Assembly (NCBI GenBank): GCA_020438525.1
Contig: JAGQUL010000011.1
Span: forward strand, 1-34,331
Direction of reading: 5' to 3'
Source of the DNA: Thermoleophilia bacterium
GTDB taxonomy: Bacteria > Actinomycetota > Thermoleophilia > Gaiellales > SKUG01
Length of the DNA stretch: 34,331 bases
Shown one piece after another: positions 1-5,457 of the stretch (positions are counted from its first letter, which is position 1; every line of letters begins with the position of its first letter). A model generated the notes under the pieces. The model was not told the origin of the DNA. It made no database searches and was given only the letters and a program-made list of their open reading frames with translations. The position numbers and the translations under genes are program-made.

Positions 1-156
1 CAGCACTACCACGTCTGCGCGCGTGGGGATCTCCTCGTCCAGGACGAGCGCGAAGGTCGCCGCGAGCCGCTCGACGTCGAACGGTGGCGTGAGCTGCCGC
101 TCTTTCGACAGGCGCCGCGCCGCCTCGCGCGCCACTCGATACGCGGGATCAGGCAT
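1..156 (-). CDS. ImmA/IrrE-family metallopeptidase, N-terminal part (cut by window edge)
   Basis: An open frame starts at ATG 156 on the minus strand and runs off the left edge, so only about 52 residues are visible. They read as a helical segment (AREAARRLSKERQL) followed by PPFDVERLAATFALVL. This matches the usual N-terminus of ImmA/IrrE (COG2856) proteins: a helix, then a [S/T]PPVD-x-x-x-LA segment, with the HExxH zinc site further on and outside the window. Members cleave repressors or regulators in stress, phage or toxin-antitoxin contexts. The start overlaps the end of the upstream gene (ATGCCTGA), implying translational coupling. The assignment rests on the N-terminus only. Confidence 0.55.
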   Translation of the reverse strand, partial: MPDPAYRVAREAARRLSKERQLTPPFDVERLAATFALVLDEEIPTRADVVVL

Positions 157-559
157 GCGTCGCCTCCACCTGCGGTTCGCCTCCGCTGCCGCCCCCGCCG
201 TCGGCCGACGTGGTCGCGGCGACCGCTTCCACGTCGTGGGTCCACGACTCGATGTCGGCGAGGTCGAACGGATCGATCACGCCGCTCGCCAGGCGCACCG
301 CGTGTGCGTGCACACGGGCCTGTCCCCGCAGCGCGTCGAGCGCGAGCGGCAGGTCGAAGCGTCGGGCATGCAGCAGGTAGCGCAGCGCGTCGGGCGTGGC
401 GGCCACCAGGTCGAGCTCGTCCGCGTCGAGGCCGAGCACCTCGTGCAGGGGGCGACGGCGTGGCCCGTCGAGCCACGCCGCGACCTCCCGGTCGAGCTCG
501 TCGATCCGGGCATGGCCGTCGAGCACGCGCTCGACGAAGGTGCCACGGCGATCATTCAC
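149..559 (-). CDS. Hypothetical protein coupled to the ImmA/IrrE-type gene
   Basis: This frame encodes 136 residues if started at GTG 559, with TTG 598 as an upstream alternative. GTG 559 is preceded by a weak GGGA box about 13 bases away. The protein is acidic and mostly helical, with Leu/Asp-rich segments such as HEVLGLDADELDLVAATPDA, and ends in a Gly/Ser-rich tail. I do not recognise the family and see no helix-turn-helix, membrane segment or signal peptide. Its stop overlaps the start of the ImmA/IrrE-type gene by 8 bases, so the two are probably made together. ImmA-type proteases often pair with the regulator they cleave, but this sequence does not look like the usual Xre partner. Confidence 0.6.
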   Translation of the reverse strand: MNDRRGTFVERVLDGHARIDELDREVAAWLDGPRRRPLHEVLGLDADELDLVAATPDALRYLLHARRFDLPLALDALRGQARVHAHAVRLASGVIDPFDLADIESWTHDVEAVAATTSADGGGGSGGEPQVEATHA

Positions 560-638
560 GTCGCAATCATTCCCGATCCGCGCCAACGGCACGCGCAAAC
601 CTGTTTTGGAATTCGATCGTGCGGGGCAGCGTCACCGC

Positions 639-1088
639 ATGACGACCGCCCGAACGCACCTGCGCCATGCATACGAACGCCTCGTCGAGGCCGAGATCGA
701 GGACGTCTGGCGCGCGATCACCGATCCCGACGACGTGCAGCAGTACTACTACGACAACGTCGTCGAGTCGTCGTGGATGCCGGGAGAGCCCGTTCGGTAC
801 CTCGATGCCGACGGAGTCGTGATGATCGACGGAACGGTCGTGGACGTGGACGCGCCGCACCGGCTCGTGCACACGTTCGCGTTCACGAAGCACGCCGCCC
901 CCGCGGCCGCCGGCGACGCGCCGTCACGAGTCACGTGGCTGCTCGAACCGAGCGATGAAGGGACCCTCGTCTCGCTCGTCCATGACGGGTTCGACGGCGA
1001 GAACGCGACCTGGAGGTCGGTGGAGGACGGCTGGGAGCAGATCCTCGACGGACTCGTCGACCTGTTCGTGACCGACGACGACGCCTGA
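639..1088 (+). CDS. SRPBCC / AHSA1-like domain protein
   Basis: The 149-residue product has the SRPBCC (START/Bet v1-like) layout. An N-terminal strand with VEAEIEDVWRAITDPDD is followed by a Trp-Met-Pro-Gly-Glu-Pro turn, a central beta sheet (VVDVDAPHRLVHTFAF), TWLLEPSDEGTLVSLVHDGF, and a long C-terminal helix (WRSVEDGWEQILDGLVDLF). Such proteins bind small hydrophobic ligands or act as AHSA1-type co-chaperone-like proteins; no specific ligand can be read. ATG 639 was chosen because similarity starts there and upstream in-frame sequence is shared with the divergent gene. It is transcribed away from the 149-559 gene and ends in a shared hairpin with the micro-protein gene downstream. Confidence 0.82.
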   Translation: MTTARTHLRHAYERLVEAEIEDVWRAITDPDDVQQYYYDNVVESSWMPGEPVRYLDADGVVMIDGTVVDVDAPHRLVHTFAFTKHAAPAAAGDAPSRVTWLLEPSDEGTLVSLVHDGFDGENATWRSVEDGWEQILDGLVDLFVTDDDA

Positions 1089-1096
1089 GCCTCGGC

Positions 1097-1118
1097 AGCG
1101 CGACGCACGCGTCGCGCT
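1097..1118. terminator. Bidirectional hairpin between convergent genes
   Basis: AGCGCGACG (1097-1105) and CGTCGCGCT (1110-1118) form a perfect 9-bp stem with a 4-base loop. It lies between the end of the SRPBCC gene (1088) and the end of the minus-strand micro-protein gene (1129). There is no T-run, which is common for actinobacterial terminators. Confidence 0.5.
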
Positions 1119-1128
1119 CAGGACCTGT

Positions 1129-1221
1129 TCAGCCGAGCAGGTCCTTGAACGTCATCACGACGAGCGCCACGAGGCATGCGCCGAGAAACAGTGATGGAAA
1201 GAATGCGTCGAAGTCACGCAT
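1129..1221 (-). CDS. 30-residue single-pass membrane micro-protein
   Basis: A short frame starts at ATG 1221 and ends at TGA 1129. The start is preceded by a strong ribosome-binding site: GGGAGG followed by 9 bases. The product has a polar start (MRDFDAFFPS), a hydrophobic stretch of about 15 residues (LFLGACLVALVVMTF) and a short KDLLG tail, so it is predicted to span the membrane once. It lies between SRPBCC and MarR genes and ends at a shared hairpin. The strong ribosome site plus a clean amphipathic layout argue that it is real. No family is recognised; it could be a small regulatory subunit. Confidence 0.6.
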   Translation of the reverse strand: MRDFDAFFPSLFLGACLVALVVMTFKDLLG

Positions 1222-1282
1222 CGTGTGGGTCCTCCCGTGAAGTGCGATGTCGATCCTACCATCGCAGCGGGAGCCACGTCGC

Positions 1283-1810
1283 TCAGTCGAGCGATCGCTC
1301 CGGGGCCGTCGTGCGCAGCTTCTCGGCCTGACGCTCGGCGACCTGGCCCATCAGCTCGAGACCCGTTCGGAATGCGTCCCATTCCGCCTCGGGAAGCGTG
1401 CGGGCCCAGTCCACGAGCTCGTGCCAGTAGCGCTCCGACACCTCTTCGTACCGGTCCGCTGCACGGGGCATCAGGCGGAGCACGGTCCGGCGCCGGTCGT
1501 GCTCGTCGGGCTGGCGGCGGACCCAGCCGGTCGCCTCGAGGCGGTCGACCAGGCTCGTCACGGCCGCCCGGGACAGGGAGATCCGCGAGGCGAGCTCGCT
1601 CATCGGCATCGATCCGTAGACGCGAAGCTGCGCCACCGCCATCCGCTCATGGGTGCCCAGCTCCGAGACGGTGCGCCACTGCGTGCGCAGCGACTCGACC
1701 GCGATCGTGACCCGGTCGACGAGCAGCGGCAGCTGCTCTCGCGCGTCCCGTACCTCGGGCATCTGTGCGTTCTGGCCTGCGGTTCCGTTCGGGCCGAAGA
1801 TCGTGCCCAC
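1283..1810 (-). CDS. MarR-family transcriptional regulator
   Basis: The 175-residue frame holds a winged helix-turn-helix of the MarR type. There is an N-terminal dimerisation helix, SELGTHERMAVAQLRVYGSMPMSELASRISLSRAAVTSLVDRLEATGWV as helix-turn-helix (segments not contiguous here with the wing), and the wing motif DEHDRRRTVLRL, where the D-x-R-R-R signature is intact. A C-terminal helix pair completes the dimer. The annotated GTG 1810 sits directly after GGGAG, which is too close for that box; ATG 1762 (residue 17) is an alternative. MarR proteins usually repress a neighbouring gene and themselves in response to phenolic or antibiotic-like ligands. The next gene upstream, PurD, is divergent. 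Confidence 0.86.
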   Translation of the reverse strand: MGTIFGPNGTAGQNAQMPEVRDAREQLPLLVDRVTIAVESLRTQWRTVSELGTHERMAVAQLRVYGSMPMSELASRISLSRAAVTSLVDRLEATGWVRRQPDEHDRRRTVLRLMPRAADRYEEVSERYWHELVDWARTLPEAEWDAFRTGLELMGQVAERQAEKLRTTAPERSLD

Positions 1811-1900
1811 CTCCCACGTTGTCGGGTGTGGTCGTGCCGGGCGAACGTGCGCTCGATGCGACCTGCTGTGTCATGTACAAGTACCCGACTACGGTTTGCG

Positions 1901-1919
1901 GTTCGTCCAACGCACGAAC
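1901..1919. promoter_or_regulatory. Inverted repeat upstream of the MarR gene, candidate operator
   Basis: GTTCGT (1901-1906) and ACGAAC (1914-1919) are perfect arms with a 7-base spacer, in the AT-richer part of the 269-base gap between the MarR gene and the divergent PurD gene. A 19-bp palindrome of this size fits a dimeric winged-helix regulator. TANNNT-type hexamers (TACGGT at 1890-1895 and TACGCT nearby) suggest promoters in the same gap. Confidence 0.35.
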
Positions 1920-2079
1920 TTTCTACCACGATACGCTGAGAAACAGGAAGTTTGCGTGAGTTTTCGTGGAGAGGTTGTCCGGGGGGAGTGGCCGGGTCCC
2001 GCCGGTTCCCGCGGCCGGTGGCGGCGCGCCGTCACGCGCGCGCGGTGCGCACGTCCGCGAAAGCTGCGAGGCTGTCCGC

Positions 2080-3429
2080 ATGGACGCGACGACGAGTGGA
2101 ATCGAAGCACGCGACGACGAGCAGCTCACGGTCCTCGTGATCGGCGGCGGTGGGCGCGACCATGCGCTCTGCCATGCGATCGCAGCCTCGCCGCGATGCG
2201 CGCAGCTGCACGCCGCGCCCGGCAACGCCGGCATCGCTCGCATCGCGACCTGCCACCCGATCGAGCTCGACGACCACGATGCGATGGTGGCCACGGCAGT
2301 GCGGCTGCAGCCGGACCTCGTGATCGTCGGTGCGGAGGATCTGCTCGTGGCGGGCGTGGCGAGCCGCATCCAGGCCGAGGGGATCACCTGCCTCGGCCCC
2401 ACCCGCGAAGCAGCGCGCCTCGAGGGCAGCAAGGTCTTCTCGAAGGAGCTCATGGAGCGGGCCGGCGTCGCCACGCCCGCGTGGCGTGCCTGCAGCGAGG
2501 TGGAGTCCGCGCATCGCGCGATCGACGAGCTCGGCGGCGCCGTGGCCGTGAAGGCGGACGGGCTCGCCGCAGGCTGCGGCGCGATCGTCTGCCCGGATCC
2601 CGAACGAGCGCGAGCCGCGGTCCAGTCGCTGATGGTCGACCGGATCTTCGGCGACGCCGGCGCGACGATCATCGTCGAGCAGCTGGTCGACGGCGACGAG
2701 GCGAGCGTGATGGCGCTCGTCGACGGCACGACCGTAGTGCCGCTCCCGGCTGCGCGCGACTACAAGCGACTTGCCGACGCCGACCAGGGCCCCAACACGG
2801 GCGGCATGGGTGCGCACGCGCCGAGCGCCGACCTCGACTCCGACCGTGCTGCCGAGCTTGCACGCGAGGTGATCCAGCCGATCGTCGACGAGTTGGCGGC
2901 AGCAGGCACGCCGTTCCGCGGCGTGGTCTACGCAGGCGTGTTCCTTACCGACGACGGCCCGCGCGTGCTCGAGTACAACTGCCGGTTCGGCAACCCCGAG
3001 ACGCAGGCGCTCGTGCGCATCCTCGGCAGCCGCGACCTGCTCGACCTGCTGCATCGGGCCGCCATCGGCAACCTCGCCGGCATCGACGCCGTGACCGCGC
3101 ATGGCGCCGCCGTGGCGGTCTGCATTGCCGCCGAGCACTACCCCGACATGCAGCTCGAGCCGGCCCCAGTCGTGGTGACGGGGCTCGATGCCGCATCCCG
3201 AGTGCCCGGGGTCGAGCTCTTCTGCGGCCTCGCCCATGCGGGCGCGAGCGACGACGAGCTCGTCGCGCTCGGTGGTCGCGTGGTCACCGTCAGCGCCTGG
3301 GCCGAGGACATGGCGACGGCGGTCGAGCGCGCTTACGCGGCCGCCGAGCTGATCCAGGTGCCGGGGCGCCAGCTGCGTCGCGACATCGGCCAGCCGGCGC
3401 TCGACCGGGCGCCGGTCGGCTGCTGCTGA
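2080..3429 (+). CDS. purD: Phosphoribosylamine-glycine ligase (GAR synthetase), divergent
   Basis: The 449-residue product matches PurD, which joins glycine to phosphoribosylamine with ATP in purine synthesis. Family motifs in order are the N-terminal GGGGRDHAL loop (residues 22-30), APGNAGIA (46-53), EGSKVFSKELM (115-125), VKADGLAAG (157-165), the QGPNTGGMGAHAP loop (236-248), LEYNCRFGNPETQ (297-309) and a C-terminal domain. Several near-invariant positions differ: GREHAL is GRDHAL, AAGKGV is AAGCGA (Cys166), RFGDPETQ is RFGNPETQ (Asn305), and GPE is GAE. The Glu298/Asn300 metal pair and Lys158 are kept. ATG 2080 is used because homology starts shortly after it. No other pur gene is near. 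It may be a secondary or specialised paralogue. Confidence 0.82.
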   Translation: MDATTSGIEARDDEQLTVLVIGGGGRDHALCHAIAASPRCAQLHAAPGNAGIARIATCHPIELDDHDAMVATAVRLQPDLVIVGAEDLLVAGVASRIQAEGITCLGPTREAARLEGSKVFSKELMERAGVATPAWRACSEVESAHRAIDELGGAVAVKADGLAAGCGAIVCPDPERARAAVQSLMVDRIFGDAGATIIVEQLVDGDEASVMALVDGTTVVPLPAARDYKRLADADQGPNTGGMGAHAPSADLDSDRAAELAREVIQPIVDELAAAGTPFRGVVYAGVFLTDDGPRVLEYNCRFGNPETQALVRILGSRDLLDLLHRAAIGNLAGIDAVTAHGAAVAVCIAAEHYPDMQLEPAPVVVTGLDAASRVPGVELFCGLAHAGASDDELVALGGRVVTVSAWAEDMATAVERAYAAAELIQVPGRQLRRDIGQPALDRAPVGCC

Positions 3430-3444
3430 TCCCCGTCGCGTCGC

Positions 3445-3639
3445 TCAGTTCGCGCGCGCGGCGAGCTCGCGGACGATGTCCTCGTCGCTGATCCCGAGCT
3501 GCGGCGACCGCTCACGCGGATCGCTCGTGGCTGCACGCGCGCGCTCGCGCCGTCGTCGCTCCACTCGGGTGTCCCGTGGGGTCACGGCTTCGGCGTGGCG
3601 ATCGCGGTGCCCGCTGTGTCGGTGGTGCTGGTCGTACAT
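3445..3639 (-). CDS. Small highly charged hypothetical protein
   Basis: The 64-residue product starts at ATG 3639, behind a strong GAGGAGG box five bases away; an upstream in-frame start at 3678 lacks one. The N-terminus is His-rich (MYDQHHRHSGHRDRH), the middle very Arg-rich (RVERRRRERARAA), and the C-terminus acidic and helical (GISDEDIVRELAARAN). No membrane segment or signal is present. The composition suggests nucleic-acid or metal contact, but no family is recognised. It converges with purD, only 15 bases from that gene's stop. Confidence 0.58.
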   Translation of the reverse strand: MYDQHHRHSGHRDRHAEAVTPRDTRVERRRRERARAATSDPRERSPQLGISDEDIVRELAARAN

Positions 3640-3705
3640 CGTGGCCTCCTCGCGTGGTGAATGATTGCTCACTAACAAGTTCTCGCAAAAAAAGACGTGG
3701 CGTGA

Positions 3706-4278
3706 TCAGTTGCAGGAATCGGGCTGCCGCGTGCAGCCGTCGATCAGCCTCGTGCCCCAGTCGGTCGGGTCGATCGGCAGGCGCATCGCGGTCACCACGT
3801 TGAGCAGCATGCCCTTGGCGAAGAACCGTGAGACGCGTTCGTCGTCGGCGCCGGACACCTGCTCCGCGAAGCGGACCAGCCGGCCGTATCCCACGCGCAT
3901 CGCCTCGCGGATCTCGGGGTTCCCGCACGCCGCGTAGCCGGCGAGCTGCAGCTGCAGCCGCTGCGGGTTCGCCACGATCGTCTCCGAATACGCATTGCCG
4001 ATCGCCTGCAGTGCGTCCTCGCCCCGCAGGTCGCCTGCCGCTTCCTCGAACATCGTCATCGTCTCGTCGAAGCAGCGCTCGATCGCGGCGAGGAACAGCT
4101 GCTCTTTCGAGCCGTAGAGCCGGAACACGTAGGGCTGCGAGATCCCCGCGGCCTTGGCGATCCGCTCCGTCGAGCCACCGACGTAGCCGCGGCTCGCGAA
4201 CTCCGACATCGCCGCCTCGAGCAGGTGCTCGCGGCGTTCGGCTGCGGTGCTTCGGGTCGTTGGAGGGGTCGTTGCCAT
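3706..4278 (-). CDS. TetR-family transcriptional regulator
   Basis: The 190-residue product has the TetR N-terminal DNA-binding domain: AAERREHLLEAAMSEFASRG, then ERIAKAAGISQPYVFRLYGS as the helix-turn-helix with the family Y-x-x-F/Y-G/S-K-E-Q-L signature, followed by a helical ligand-binding domain. ATG 4278 is preferred over GTG 4311 because the longer start would place a palindromic operator inside the coding region; no clear ribosome site is seen at either. It is divergent from the oxidoreductase gene at 4414, a frequent repressor-target layout. The ligand cannot be read. Confidence 0.9.
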   Translation of the reverse strand: MATTPPTTRSTAAERREHLLEAAMSEFASRGYVGGSTERIAKAAGISQPYVFRLYGSKEQLFLAAIERCFDETMTMFEEAAGDLRGEDALQAIGNAYSETIVANPQRLQLQLAGYAACGNPEIREAMRVGYGRLVRFAEQVSGADDERVSRFFAKGMLLNVVTAMRLPIDPTDWGTRLIDGCTRQPDSCN

Positions 4279-4283
4279 CGTCG

Positions 4284-4314
4284 TGTCGTGGACTTGTGAG
4301 TCCTCACTCACGAC
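4284..4314. promoter_or_regulatory. Palindromic TetR-type operator candidate
   Basis: GTGAGT (4296-4301) and ACTCAC (4306-4311) are perfect arms around a 4-base centre. An outer pair, GTCGTG (4285-4290) and CACGAC (4309-4314), overlaps it, giving nested or paired half-sites. The block sits 18 bases upstream of the TetR start and about 100 bases upstream of the divergent oxidoreductase gene. Length and spacing fit a TetR dimer site. Confidence 0.5.
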
Positions 4315-4413
4315 AGTAGCCGTTCACGGGGTGGCCCGCAACCGCCGGCAACCGGTAACGTCGCTGCAACCGGCGTCGCCCGTGCGGCGCACGAACGATC
4401 GAAGGGCACCGAA

Positions 4414-5076
4414 ATGCGAATCGGCGTGATGGGAACCGGGATGGTCGGCAAGGCGATCGCGACGCGGCTCGTCGAGCTCGGCCACGACGTGCGGATGGGG
4501 TCGCGCAGCGCGAGCAACGAGGCTGCCGAGGCGTGGGCCGCCGAGCATGGCGAGCGTGCGACCAACGGCGACTTCGCCGACACGGCCGCGTTCGGCGAGC
4601 TCGTGTTCAACTGCACGTCCGGGCAGGGCACGCTCGCCGCGCTCGAGCAGGCCGGCGCAGACAACCTCGCGGGCAAGGTGCTGGTCGACGTGGCGAATCC
4701 GCTCGACTGGTCGACGGGCGAGCTGCGGCTGACGGTCTGCAACACCGACAGCCTCGGCGAGCAGGTCCAGCGCGCGCTGCCGCGCACGCGCGTGGTGAAG
4801 GCGCTCAACACGATGAACTGCTCGGTGATGGTGGAGCCGGGGCTGGTGGCGGGCGACGACCACCTGGTGCTGATGTGCGGCGACGACGCCACCGCCAAGG
4901 CCGATGTCGCGGCGCTGCTCGGCGAGTTCGGGTGGACCACGGACCGGATCGTCGACCTGGGCGGGATCACCGCGGCGCGCGGCCAGGAGATGTTCCTGCC
5001 GCTCTGGGTCGAGCTGATGCGCGCCCGTGGCAGCGCCACGTTCAACCTCGCGATCCGCGGGGCGGGCCCCGCGTGA
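4414..5076 (+). CDS. NADP/F420-dependent oxidoreductase-like Rossmann protein
   Basis: The 220-residue product begins with a classical nucleotide-binding fold, MRIGVMGTGMVGKAIATRLV (GxGxVG), then DVRMGSRSA, which resembles the NADP-phosphate-binding turn of the NpdG / coenzyme F420-dependent oxidoreductase family (PF03807). Later segments, VFNCTSGQGTLAALEQ, LVDVANPLDW, VVKALNTMN and LVLMCGDDATAK, follow the same family. It probably reduces NADP or a small substrate in the cytosol; the cofactor partner is not readable. The start has AAGGG seven bases upstream. Its stop overlaps the next gene's GTG (GTGA). The divergent TetR gene is its probable repressor. Confidence 0.85.
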   Translation: MRIGVMGTGMVGKAIATRLVELGHDVRMGSRSASNEAAEAWAAEHGERATNGDFADTAAFGELVFNCTSGQGTLAALEQAGADNLAGKVLVDVANPLDWSTGELRLTVCNTDSLGEQVQRALPRTRVVKALNTMNCSVMVEPGLVAGDDHLVLMCGDDATAKADVAALLGEFGWTTDRIVDLGGITAARGQEMFLPLWVELMRARGSATFNLAIRGAGPA

Positions 5077-5438
5077 CTCCGGACGCGGAAACGGCGATCG
5101 CGGCGTTCGCGGATCAGGTCCACGACCTGCTGCACGAGCGAGCGCTGTCGATCGGAGCGATCGACGTGGCGGTGGAGGTCAACGACCTGCACGTCGACGG
5201 CGAGGTGCTCTTCGGCAGCGGGCCCGACATCGGGTTCACGCTTGATGCGGAAGCGGGCGCGTGCAGCTACTGCGAGCTCGTCCCGCCGGACTCCGAGCAG
5301 TGGCTCGATGCCCGGTGCGACGGCTTCGACGTGCTCGGCCTGCCCGCGGGCGCCGCTGGGGACGAGGCGCGGCGTGCGGCCGCGCTCGAGCTGCTCCAGG
5401 GGCTGCTCGACGCGCGCCGACCGCTCCTCAAGCGCTGA
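5073..5438 (+). CDS. Hypothetical protein translationally coupled to the oxidoreductase
   Basis: A 121-residue frame starts at GTG 5073, overlapping the oxidoreductase stop by four bases (GTGA). The product is acidic. It starts with a helix (TAIAAFADQVHDLLHERA), continues with beta-rich sequence (AIDVAVEVNDLHVDGEVLFG, FTLDAEAGACSYCELVPPD), and ends with a helix (EARRAAALELLQGLLDA). A Cys-Ser-Tyr-Cys pair is present in the middle. No membrane segment or signal is seen. I do not recognise the family. Overlap and shared strand argue that it works with, or is co-regulated with, the oxidoreductase. Confidence 0.75.
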   Translation: MTPDAETAIAAFADQVHDLLHERALSIGAIDVAVEVNDLHVDGEVLFGSGPDIGFTLDAEAGACSYCELVPPDSEQWLDARCDGFDVLGLPAGAAGDEARRAAALELLQGLLDARRPLLKR

Positions 5439-5457
5439 CAGCGCGACCCGCGCTCGG

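Noticed and set aside
1653..3491. Long plus-strand frame overlapping purD in another frame
   Set aside because: Arg/Ala-rich shadow; purD motifs lie in the other frame.
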